NCBI GenBank assembly: GCA_963576725.1
Contig: OY755240.1
Location: 35,913,663 to 35,977,662, forward strand
Reading direction: 5' to 3'
From: Azorinus chamasolen
Lineage: Eukaryota; Mollusca; Bivalvia; Cardiida; Solecurtidae
DNA length: 64,000 bases
The notes beneath the pieces are model-generated. The model did no database searches, had not been told where the DNA came from, and saw only the letters and a list, made by a program, of their open reading frames with translations. Shown here one piece after another: positions 50,031 through 59,723 of this stretch (positions within the stretch are counted from its first letter, which is position 1; every line of letters starts with the position of its first letter). The translations under genes were made by a program, and so were the position numbers.

Positions 50031-50636
50031 GACATAAACAGGCACGTACGTGGAGTGAAGGGTTTATAGTCGTGAAGTGATTTACTCACACATAATTTTT
50101 CATCAGGGAAATAGTTTATCATAAATATGATCCTTTTTGCCATTTTGGAACATGGACAATATTGACCATAAATCAAAAGGAAAAAAAGTAATTCTGGATT
50201 ACTGAAATGTTAATTGGGTGCGTTTTATAGTTTTATTCCAGCTATAGTTTCAGCCAAAGCAAAAACCTGCTTTCATTTTCACCATTAAAAAAATCAGCTA
50301 ATAAATATTCATGATAAACAAGCACCAAGCGTACATTACTGGGGTAAGCCACCACCTACAGAGTCACCAATCAAGCAAGACAGGAAGTTGTGACAATGGC
50401 CAATGCAGATTAAAGACACCACACTGTGAATGTTGTTTTAACAACTTCGCAATGTATTAATTGCGCCCAGGGAGTCAGATAATTGAATCAGTGCCAAAAC
50501 AAAGACGAGTATTTTCAATTTTGAAAGCAGAATTATTTAAGTATATCTTTTTAGTTATAGAAACCAAAATTGAAAACTGTTTTGTAAATATCTGAAACCA
50601 GACCAGTCCACAAATAATATATATGGGGATGTATAT

Positions 50637-50734
50637 GTCCCAAACTGTTTGTGGTTTTTGATAGATATGAAGTATACCACAGTGTTGTATACTTCATATG
50701 TATCAAAAACACAAACAGTTTGTTTAAACGGGAC
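50637..50734. repeat. 98-bp near-perfect palindrome
   Basis: GTCCCAAACTGTTTGTGG and TTTTTGATAGATATGAAGTA pair with the complementary right arm, with only a few mismatches and a tiny loop near 50685. MITE-like; nested in the 2.87 kb transposon. Confidence 0.9.
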
Positions 50735-51499
50735 AAATTTGTGAAGTTAATGATAGATCAATCAGTAGACATTGTAAAATTTAAGGTGTGAATTTGGCCA
50801 CCAATTATGATAATGGCACAAATTTTGAAAAGTTTAGGGTGAGTCAATCTAACAAAAAGTAAAGCCTATGACTACTAATATTGAGATGTCAGTCGTTTTC
50901 ATTCAAGACAAAATTAAACTGAAAGTAGTTTTGACCATATAAGTACAAATGTCAATCGTTGGTTAACTTACTAATTCCAGATTATAGGCTGATGCAACCG
51001 ATTTCAGGATGAATTTCTGGATAAACTGATCTCGACCGGTGTTTGTTTGAAAAATGACACACGTATTAGAACGAGCTTGTTCGGGCGAATTAATAAAAGT
51101 TGGATAGGGTAGTGTTTGGAATAAGTTGTTGGGGCGGAGCTTCAAATCGTCAGCTATTGTTTGATTGGGTGTTAATTGGAGAGATTATTGACACGTCAGG
51201 GACAGCATTAGATTTATCTAATCCTAGACATATTATATCAATTTCGGCTTTTATTTTGAGCAATATATGAAATACCCTTTTCCCCCATACCTTTCGTTTT
51301 TTTACTTTTTCGTATAATTGATCGGTCTCGATAATAACAGAGGTAGCCGAATGAAACGCACTTATATACGCAAAAACCGCTTACAAACGCGTTTGTATGC
51401 ACAAACGGGTATATCGTTTATCGTTTAGTTTGCGCATCGTTTGCGTATCGTTTGCGCACGCGTAAGCATAAACGGGAAAGAATAACAGTTTCTCCACTG

Positions 51500-52125
51500 T
51501 ACCATTGGTGCCATATGGGATTTCCAATCATCTTTTGTTTCTTCATCCAAGGTCCCTAGCATCTTTAGTAGAGTTGAATTAAACCTCCCCACCTGTCCAT
51601 TCCCCATAGGGTGATATGGAGTCGTGTGGCTTTTGGCAATTCCAGCTAGTTGGCACAGATCCTTAATGAGCTCAGACTCAAAGTTAGGGCCTTGGTCGAA
51701 ATGAATGCGTGATGGAAAACCGTAGTGTGTAAAGAAATTTTCAAACAAGATGTTGGCTGTTGTTCTGGCTAATTGATTTTTGGTTGGGTAGGCTTGGGCA
51801 TAGCGCGAAAAGTCGTCAGTTACAACAAGAATATTCTCAAAGCCGCCTTTCGTGTGTTCGAGACTTAAGAAGTCTATGCATATGATTTCCATAGACGCTG
51901 AAGACTTTATGGTTATGAGTTCTGCTTTTGATGGCACTGTCTTCCGTCTGATACACCGTGGGCACTGTTTCACCTTCTCCTCTATCCATGAGTCCATTCC
52001 TGGCCAGAAAAACCTCTGCTTGAAGAGGGGAACATTTTCTTTTCTGGAATGGCGCAGATGCACTCTGGAGGGTATTTTCTTCAGGGTATTTTGGACAAAC
52101 AACATACCATATTTTACGGGTTAAA
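51500..52125 (-). pseudogene. Gypsy/Ty3-type integrase, broken
   Basis: A minus-strand frame of about 200 codons. The order is: HHCC zinc-binding domain (HLRHSR...QCPRCIRRK); first catalytic Asp in ICIDFLSLE; second Asp in HFDQGPNF; and the last motif GNGQVGRFNSTL, where the usual catalytic Glu (GQxER) is Gly. The protein is truncated at its N-terminus near 52125, with no RT or RNase H upstream. The frame is interrupted at a TA by the 2.87 kb transposon just after MAPMV, and resumes at 48629. Inactive on three counts. The class is secure from the motif order; the lineage is not determined. Confidence 0.88.
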
Positions 52126-52237
52126 TATTTGAAACTACATGTACTTAATTTAAAGGTTCAACATAAATTATAATGTTCTAAAATGTGTTTACAAGTGGTT
52201 GCAATGGTAAAACGTCATGTTTCTGTGAAAGATCAAA

Positions 52238-52480
52238 CGTATAGATTCTGAAAGTAGGAGATCATTCGAAGGCAAAAGAGGCAATGTGGTTTTATTGAAT
52301 ATCATTAAAACTTATTAAATCATTAAACTTCATGAGCAGTAATTAAAAGTGCAACACTACTCACATCCCCTATCACAGCTTTAAAAGCGGTATTTATTTT
52401 TCAAAACTAAACGTATTGAAACTGATGATCCAAAAGGACAAGAAAATATAAGAACACCGGGAATGTGCCAGGTGTCGTTT
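52238..52480 (-). repeat. ~330-bp dispersed repeat, copy
   Basis: Carries TTCTGAAAGTAGGAGATC, AAAAGTGCAACACTACTC and AGGACAAGAAAATATAAG-type markers in minus orientation, with a small AT-rich insertion near 52295. Confidence 0.8.
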
Positions 52481-52489
52481 TCTGTGACC

Positions 52490-53535
52490 ATAGAAGTTAA
52501 ATTAATGCAGAAAATGCGTGTATTAAAATGCAAATGTTTACAGCCCGAAAATCACAACGTTTGGAGCCAGATCAGATGTCGAGTTACACGGCGCCTTATT
52601 TGGCTCCAAACTGTTTGTAAATAACATTAACCACAGACGCACATTTATTAGTGATCATTGTGTGCGTAAAAGACTGTATAAGAGAAAGGCATTGAAGCAA
52701 ACATCAAAGGGTGCGTATTACTGAACAGTGAATACTAAACGCGTTTTATATAATGTTAACATGATGTCTGTGTTACTCCCTAAAAGATGCCCCTAGTAAT
52801 AGAACAAAATGCCCCAGTTTCTCCATAAGGCCCTTTGAACAGCAGCCATTTTAGTCGGGTTGCCGTAGTTACACAATTACAATTTCAGTCTCAGAGTTTG
52901 CCTCTTCACCATTTTCTTGTTAGATATTCATGTATGAAATGGCATCATGAATATTTAATAGCTGAATTTTTATAATGGCATACGCATACTGTATATGCAT
53001 ACAGGCAGTTTTGGTATTGGTAGAAACTAGGACTAGGACCAAGTACTCGGGTACTCGGTTAATTGTCTAGTACTAACTAGCAATTTTAGTTTCGGAGTGT
53101 TCGCAATAAAATAGTAATAATAAAAAAACACACTTTTCATTAAGAGGAACTTAATGGTTGTGTTTAACTGTTCAGGTGATAATTGCATCCTTCTTCTTAT
53201 CGATGACTGATTACATGTCTATCATGTCTACCCTTTCCCTGTTCTATATGCAGTCCAAATTTCAATACCTGCTAAATATCCATGGACAAAATAGTTATAA
53301 TGAAATATGAAAGGTAAAACAATGTAGCCATTTTAGAAACTAAAGACACAGATCTATAAAATAGCATAAGCAAACAGAGCAGACCCTACGCCTTATCTAG
53401 GCCTACTAAATTGCAAATGCGTGAAAAGGCATTTATATAAAGGAAAGGGTCAACGAGCTTGCAAACAACAATATAAAGCTTACATCATTATTGTCCTAGT
53501 GTATTTAGATACTGCTTCTAACGCATTGTCAAAAC
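52490..53535. other. Mostly unique; two hairpin remnants
   Basis: A hairpin at 52559-52611 (GTTTGGAGCCA with TGGCTCCAAAC) and a reverse GATCAG-family half at about 53365-53450 (AAGCAAACAGAGCAGACCCT, then a TATATAAAGGAAAGGGT leader). No gene seen. Confidence 0.6.
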
Positions 53536-54187
53536 GTATACCCCATAACAACTGTTTGATCAGAGTATACCCCGTAACAACTGTCTGATCAGAGTATACC
53601 CCGTAACAACTGTCTGATCAGAGTATACCCCGTAACAACTGTCTGATCAGGGTATACCTCGTAACATCTGCCTGATCAGGGTATACCTCGTAACATCTGC
53701 CTGATCAGGGTATACCCCGTAACAACTGTCTGATCAGGGTATACCCCGTAACAACTGTCTGATCAGAGTATACCCCGTAACAACTGCCTGATCAGGGTAT
53801 ACCCCGTAACATCGGCCTGATCAGGGTATACCCCGTAACAACTGTCTGATCAGGGTATACCCCGTAACAACTGTCTGATCAGGGTATACCTCGTAACATC
53901 TGCCTGATCAGGGTATACCTCGTAACATCTGCCTGATCAGGGTATACCCCGTAACAACTGTCTGATCAGGACTATACCCCGTAACATCTGGCTGATCAGA
54001 GTATACCCCGTAACAACTGCCTGATCAGGGTATACCCCGTAACATCGGCCTGATCAGGGTATACCCCGTAACAACTGTCTGATCATGGTATACCCCGTTA
54101 CAACTGTCTGATCAGAGTATACCCCGTAACATCTGCCTGATCAGAGTATACCTTGTAACATCTGCCTGATCAGGGTATACCTTGTAA
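53536..54187. repeat. 29-bp satellite, left block (~22 units)
   Basis: Monomer GTATACCCCGTAACAACTGT + CTGATCAGG with variants (CATCTGCC, CATCGGCC, CAACTGCC). The distinctive CATCGGCC unit occurs at 53810 and 54042, 232 bp apart (8 x 29), so an eight-monomer block was duplicated. Each monomer contains the TGATCA palindrome. Confidence 0.95.
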
Positions 54188-55218
54188 TACCCCCATTCCA
54201 CTGAGCGGCGATTCCGCTACGCTTCGAAATTTTGGTAAAAACGCCGCGAATCGTAGCAGGAGCGGCAACAGCGCAGTAGAAGCGCCCTGATCGTAGTAGA
54301 AGCGTAACAGAAGCTTCTTGATCGCCACTTCACGGCGCTTGTTTTGACCTTGCTCAAAACAATCGTAGTGGCATCGCCATGGACTCGAATCGCCGCAGAA
54401 GCGAAGTAAGAAATTCATGAACGCAGCAGTATCGTAGCCGCAGCATGAGTAACGTAGCGCAATCGCAGTCGCATCGCAACAAAAGCGCCGAGATATTTGT
54501 CCGCAAACAAATGCTTTTCACACATTTGCAAACAGAGTAGACCCAGATCAGAAGCTCCTATTGGAGCCGTCTGATCAGGGTCTGCTCTGTTTGCTTATAA
54601 CATGATAAAGATATGATTCTACAGTTTTTGTCAAAGCAAAAACCTTTCTTAAAAAGGTTAAATTTTAAAAATGCAGCTAATAAATATTCTTTTGTACATG
54701 GATATTGAACAGGGAAAATGTTAATGCTTGAGACACCCCATGAAATACTTAGCAAAACGAAGACCTAGATCAGGCCCAACACTGTGTTTTTTCTTGATCT
54801 GGGTATTCAAAACAATTTGATCAATTTTCTTCGAAGGATGATGGTCAGCTACTTTGAAATCAGTTTAATCACCCATTTTATATAGAAACGTTCCAAAAGC
54901 GCAACAGAAGCGCAGCTCCTTCGCCTAGGTCGAAGCAAGGTCGTAACAGCAACGTATTAAGCGTAGACGAAGCGTAGCCTAAAATCCCTTGTCGTAGTGG
55001 AAGCGTAGTAGAAGCGTCTTGGAGAGACCTCAAGCGCCGTAGAAGCGCAGCAACATCGCGACAGGATCGTAAACAGCGCAGCCAGATCGTTATTTAAGCG
55101 TATTATAAGCGTACTAGAAACGCCCAAGTCCCAAAATTAATCACATGAAGGCGCTTCTGCGGCGATTTGGATGATCGCCATGAGCGCAGTGGAAACGCCG
55201 CCCAGTGGAATGGGGGTA
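54188..55218. mobile_element. 1.03 kb TIR element in the satellite (TAA target)
   Basis: The ends TACCCCCATTCCACTG are perfectly inverted, and similarity continues for about 38 bp. TAA is duplicated on both sides (54185-54187, 55219-55221), as expected for PIF/Harbinger-type insertion. The interior is rich in AGCG/GTAGAAGCG motifs and holds a further inverted pair near the ends (GAATCGCCGCAGAAGCG with its complement near 55160). No transposase frame, so non-autonomous. It contains its own nested GATCAG hairpin. Confidence 0.9.
54520..54600 (+). repeat. GATCAG hairpin nested in the TIR element
   Basis: TTTGCAAACAGAGTAGACCC and GATCAGAAGCTCC pair with GGAGCCGTCTGATCAGGGTC and TGCTCTGTTTGC. This is the cleanest copy of the family in the window. 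Confidence 0.9.
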
Positions 55219-55221
55219 TAA

Positions 55222-55470
55222 CATCTGCCTGATCAGGGTATACCCCGTAACATCTGCCTGATCAGGGTATACCCCGTAACATCTGCCTGACCAGGAGTAT
55301 ACCCCGTAACATCTGCCTGATCAGGGTATACCCCGTAACATCTGCCTGATCAGAGTATACCCCGTAACAACTGTCTGATCAGGGTATACCTCGTAACATC
55401 TGCCTGATCAGAGTATACCCCGTAACAACTGCCTGATCAGAGTATACCCTGTAACAACTGTCTGATCAGG
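55222..55470. repeat. 29-bp satellite, right block (~8.5 units)
   Basis: Continues the same monomer and phase after the insertion. The last monomer runs straight into ACTTGGTCTGTTTACTTATG, which resembles the right end of the GATCAG hairpin family. Confidence 0.93.
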
Positions 55471-56774
55471 ACTTGGTCTGTTTACTTATGAAATAATACA
55501 TATAGGAGTCTATCTGCAATGTCCAAATTTCGTCATGTTCATATGCCATTATAAATGTTCACTCAATTAATATTCATGATGCCAACTAGAATATTTAGGC
55601 AGTAAAGTCGGGGATACAAATGTTACAATATCAACTTCCTGGTGTTTGTTGTACACAGTAGATATACATACCTTTTCGGATAGGCAACTGTTACCAACTT
55701 AACACTTTCCTTGTTGAATATTAATGTAAGAAATCATTACACCCTAAATCTTTATTAGCTAATTGTTTCATAAAGGTACACTTACACAGAATGTGTTAGT
55801 ATTGGTAGAAACTGTAGAGTCGGATATATTATAATTTCATGGGAATACAGAACAGACCCTAGGGAAGGCATTTGTATGAACGGAATGGTTTAGCCTTTTC
55901 ATAATTGGCAACGGGTTGGAGCCAGAAAAGACTCGTTGGGATCTTATCAATTTGACAAATGAGCCGACAGATGAGCCCTTTACTGTGTAAGTATTCGTGT
56001 AAGAAACAATGACTGTATCAATAGTAGTTAGATGTTTGTTTATAAAAGTACAGGAACACAGGCATCCCATTTTTGGCCATGGCATAAACTGTAGAATCAG
56101 ATCTATATCACCACACAAACAAACAAAGCAGACACTGATCAGGAAGGTCATATGAAAGCTGTCTGGTCGTGCTCTACTCTTCTCAAAATACGTTCAGGTG
56201 CGTATCTTTTGAGCAATTAAAAGCTTGAACGAATAAATAAAAAATAAAACTTGCACTATATCAGGGTGTTGGGGACTTTGTTTTAACCAGTATCCTTTAA
56301 TAAACTCCATTTCACGCATTTGCAAACAGAGTAGGCCAAGGTCAGGCAGTCCCTGTTAAAGCCGTTTGATCAGGATCTCCTCTATTTGCATTTGAGATGA
56401 TAACAAACTGATTCTACACGTTTTGTCAAATACTTCCCTTGAAAAGTCTATAATAAAATTTCAGCTAATAAATATTCATGATGTCGTTATTCCTTACATG
56501 AATATTAAACAGTGAACTGATTAAGAAGGCCAGTGAACTGTCAGTACCATCTACAATGTAAGCAAGGGCCAGCATGCCAGCCCTGTAAAATATTACGTGA
56601 TTTGAATATACAATATGTTTCGACTGGTGCTTATATATGAAATCCATTTTACCCCTTTCATTACCAAATGCTTCAGGTTTCAAAGTGGAGTTTCTTTCGG
56701 TTTCTTTTTTTTAAAAAAATAACAAGCAAGGTTTTACGCCAGTATAAAATTGCTGCCTTACATATCTGTAAGCA
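55471..56774. repeat. Diverged longer copies of the hairpin family
   Basis: 56320-56395 is a hairpin copy (GCATTTGCAAACAGAGTAGG...). The following CTAATAAATATTCATGATG phrase (56463) also occurs near 50295, 54675 and 55567, and reversed near 52945. The hairpin is thus part of a longer dispersed element. No gene seen. Confidence 0.65.
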
Positions 56775-56933
56775 GGATAAATAGAGAATAATAGGTTAGT
56801 GCCGTAGATGGGACGCCTTTATCCGACGAGGGGAGAAAACGTTGAGGCGAGGCTTGCCGAGCCTCAACTGTTTTCTCTCCGAGTCGGATAAAGGCGTCCC
56901 ATCTACGGCACTAACCTATTATTCGATTTATCC
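56775..56933. repeat. 159-bp palindrome with ~70-bp arms
   Basis: GGATAAATAGAGAATAATAGG and GTTAGTGCCGTAGATGGGAC and CGCCTTTATCCGAC are matched in reverse complement on the right; the loop is at GGCGAGGCTTGCCGAGCC. Non-coding; a foldback or MITE-like element, with no other copy in the window. Confidence 0.93.
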
Positions 56934-57460
56934 AGTCAATGTAGTTAAATGTCTTTTTTCATAGACTCATAACACTCTTGAAATAATTTACATTGAAAAT
57001 GCAGTTTTTCGATCAACGAATCCCTCCCTTTTCATTTCCATTTAGACGTAAATAGATCTAATGAGCTACCGCAGAGGAATATAGTTTCGATACTTGCATT
57101 ACTAGAAGGGAAAACGTGGTTGAATTTGAAAAATAAGATGATTTGAATCGAGGGTCGATAAGTTATTTCAAACAGACATGATTATATTCTCTGGTCAAAT
57201 TCGAGTTACGTAGTCTCGGTTTCTATTTTTAGATAGACCTAACGTCACTCATAAATCGATGGAACTGAACAGACTATATTTAGGTTTATGACTATCACCG
57301 CCTCTGTAAGAGTTTATCAATCAAATTATCATGAGAGTGAAAAGAAAACATTTACTGTTTATCCGTCAATCCTTGCTTCCAGGTTTGATTTTATCAAAAA
57401 CGCGTTTTGCCAGCGGTGGATTAAATTAATAAAACTGATAAATCAACGTCATTTTGTATG
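56934..57460. other. Unique stretch, nothing recognised
   Basis: A 97-codon frame at 57288-57581 runs into the tRNA-like sequence and has no motif. No other signal. Confidence 0.5.
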
Positions 57461-57556
57461 TGGCCTCAGTGGCGTAATCGGTAAGGGCGACGTCTCTAGA
57501 GTGATTAGAATTGGTTTTCGTAGGATCAGGCGCGGGTTCGAATCCAGCTATAGCCA
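57461..57556 (+). tRNA. tRNA-like sequence (pseudo-tRNA or SINE head)
   Basis: A clear A box (TGGCGTAATCGG) and B box (GGTTCGAATCC) are about 60 nt apart. Only the outer acceptor bases (TGGC/GCCA) pair well, the anticodon arm (around TCTCTAGA) is poor, and there are extra bases before the T arm. More likely a decayed tRNA or the head of a SINE than a working tRNA. Confidence 0.4.
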
Positions 57557-57800
57557 ATTATTTTTATTTTTTCTCATTTAAATAATTCTTTTGGTGACCA
57601 AATAGATCTGTTAGATCTATTCCGTCAACATGTTTATGCATATTTACAGAAAATTAAAATAGTTCCATGGTTATAGAATCATTACGCCTATCTACTAACC
57701 TAATAAACCATCTACTACCGGAAGTAACCTAATAAACCTAAGTTTATTTGCACCCCCTTTATTATGTCATTAGAGAAGCCTGGTGACTGGATAAAAGAAA

Positions 57801-57856
57801 AGAGAGAGAGAGAGAGAGAGAGAGAGATAGGGAGGGAGAGTGAGAGAGAGAGAGAG
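57801..57856. repeat. (AG)n microsatellite
   Basis: AG dinucleotides with a short GGGAGGGAG interruption. The Ser/Leu-rich minus-strand frame here is an artefact. Confidence 0.95.
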
Positions 57857-58113
57857 CAGTAGCGTTCAGTACATTCAATTAGCAGATACACGCGGAAAAG
57901 ATGACTATATAAAATAAGAGCGGAAATAGGGAATGTTTTAATGAGCCATGATGCATTATATCCGTATATGACACCAACAATACACACTACGTCATAGACC
58001 AATGTCATTCACTTGCTGAAACACACTGACGTGGAAACCATTATCGTATCACAAGGAACTTATTTTATGATAAATCACAAAACCTTTAGCACCATACTTA
58101 ATTCGCCACTAAT

Positions 58114-58422
58114 AAAAAAAAGTACCTAGTTAAAGTCTACTTTCAGTCCGAATGACCGCTCAGCCGACTGTACATTTACTCCCCTGGCCATTGAGTCATT
58201 GGCCTACAATATTGAGCACTGCTAACATATGGCGCAATCATGCAGCCGCAGTACCGGCGAGTGACCCTCACAGGTACCCATTTTAACCCCTGGATGGTGA
58301 GGATGTGCGGGTGGGAGACACGGAAAAGCGTCTTTGAAATTTCCGGGTGGGACAGGGATTTGAACCACGGACCTCCGGACTGATAGTCAAGCGCGTTACC
58401 ACTAGACCACCGCCACCTACAT
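58114..58422 (-). mobile_element. tRNA-headed SINE with 7-bp target duplication
   Basis: On the minus strand the head GGTGGCGGTGGTCTAGTGG carries an A box (TGGTCTAGTGG) and a B box (GGTTCAAATCC), so it has a pol III promoter. A unique ~220-bp body follows and a T8 run on that strand closes it at 58114-58121. CACTAAT is duplicated at both ends (58107-58113 and 58423-58429). No coding capacity; which LINE mobilises it cannot be told here. Confidence 0.8.
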
Positions 58423-58499
58423 CACTAATTTCATCAAACACTTCACGTAACTACTGTTTAATAGGCATACAAACTCCCATAGTTACATCAAAGAAAACA

Positions 58500-58705
58500 A
58501 ACCGTGCCGGGCCTGGAATTGGAACTCGCGATCCATACAACGTAAAACACGTGCTATACCGAACAAGCATACGTTTGCACGCGTATCCGCTAAACACGTG
58601 GCTCGTACACTCGCGACCCATAAAACGTAAAACACGTGCTCTACCGAACAATCATACGTTCGCACGCGTATCCGCTGCACACGTGGCTCGTACCAGCGAT
58701 AACAC
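58500..58705. repeat. ~87-bp direct duplication with a weak tRNA-like motif
   Basis: CGTAAAACACGTGCT...CGCACGCGTATCCGCT...CACGTGGCTCGTAC occurs twice (about 58531 and 58618). The minus strand has a tRNA-like CGGTATAGCACGTG and GAGTTCCAATTCC, but the second is a poor B box. The overlapping frames are not genes. Confidence 0.6.
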
Positions 58706-59090
58706 TTCGAACTAAACAACCGATTATCCAAGACCACCTTTAGTCTCGGAAGTAAACAACCGATTCTTTTTTGGAATTATTTGAATAGGTCGACTCAATG
58801 CCCATGAACGGTTTCACTTACACTGTCCCAAATTAACAGCAGGTTAGTCATATAAGTCATACATTTAGCTGAGTAAAAAAGTCATGCACAATGGTTAAAT
58901 ATGCAAACGAGTCAGCTGTAAATAAAATCACGAGTTATAGATCTCAACTAAATAACTTAACAAAAGCCGAAATGTAAACGAAGGACTTTATATTTAATGT
59001 ACAAAATGGACTTAAACCAAAAGCACGTAAACTAAATGTGCTAAGAAATAAACGGAAAGAAAACATATTAGTGTCGAACCCAGTAACTCT

Positions 59091-59174
59091 TTACCATTGT
59101 ATCACACTGACCACAACGCTTAGCCCTATTATTTACCATTGTATCACACTGACCACAACGCTTAGCCCTATTAT
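59091..59174. repeat. 42-bp tandem duplication
   Basis: TTACCATTGTATCACACTGA + CCACAACGCTTAGCCCTATT occurs twice without change. Confidence 0.95.
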
Positions 59175-59217
59175 TTTATTCAGTTATTCTTTCTGATTAA
59201 AAAGAAATCGAAAGAAA

Positions 59218-59460
59218 TCAGCTAGTTGTTCTCATCTGTATACTGCATACATAGTTGAATAGTTTGACACTTTTCCCTAGCGGACTCAGATATTCCAGTT
59301 CTTCGATTGCATTTTCATCGGCTGTGATTATTAGGTCAAGTACACTTGGTTTATCTGCCCCTCTCCATCTTGTTGGTTTATTAACTTTTTGAAATAGGAA
59401 TTTGTCTTGTAGTGTCTCTACGAACTTTTGATCTTCAGGCTGATTTCCTTTCCGAATGCA
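59218..59460 (-). pseudogene. LINE endonuclease C-terminal fragment, inverted
   Basis: On the minus strand: FVETLQDKFLFQKVNKPTR, then SVLDLIIT and EYLSPLGKS. This is the end of an apurinic-type endonuclease domain as in CR1/L2/Jockey-like LINEs. It lies head to head with an RT fragment on the other strand, joined near 59456. The rest of the LINE ORF is absent. Confidence 0.75.
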
Positions 59461-59723
59461 AATCGATGAAGAATGGCAAAAATTGGTTACAACAGAAAAG
59501 AAAATAGTGCAGATACTAGAAACTCTAAAGCCAGATAAGTCACCAGGACTAGATGACATGCATCCGCTCTCTTTAAGGGAACTACGCATGGTACTGGCGA
59601 AACCATTAATTATGATATTCCTTAAGTCACAACAAGAAAAGGTAGTCCCCACCGAATAGAAAGAAGCAAGAATTAGTGCAATGATGTACAAGAAAGGAAA
59701 TAAGTCACTTGCATGCAACTATA
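59456..59723 (+). pseudogene. LINE reverse transcriptase N-terminal fragment
   Basis: ILETLKPDKSPGLDDMHP is the classic start of a non-LTR RT domain, followed by LAKPL, KVVPTE (then a stop where Trp is usual), and KKGNKSLACNY. The fragment stops at TA 59722-59723, where a mariner-like element begins. The sequence normally following (Arg-Pro-Val/Ile-Ser) is not seen downstream. Confidence 0.78.

Larger units (their letters stand above)
48630..51499. mobile_element. 2.87 kb non-autonomous DNA transposon, TA target
   Basis: Perfect 26-bp terminal inverted repeats (starting CAGTGGAGAAACTGTTATTC) lie at 48630-48655 and 51474-51499, with TA on both sides (48628-48629, 51500-51501). Just inside each end is a cluster of GCGTTT/AAACGC motifs and the palindrome ACAAACGCGTTTGT (48712; 51383), likely transposase-binding sites. 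No transposase frame was found in the 2.8 kb interior, which instead hosts GATCAG hairpins and a palindrome. A TA target favours a Tc1/mariner-like mobiliser, but the long subterminal repeats are unusual for that group. Confidence 0.9.

Noticed and set aside
53536..55470. CRISPR-like array (29-bp repeats)
   Set aside because: The repeats are directly adjacent with no spacers, and the DNA is eukaryotic.
58451..58737. Overlapping minus-strand frames at the 87-bp duplication
   Set aside because: Both frames are open through the same duplicated DNA and show no motif; the tRNA-like reading is also weak.
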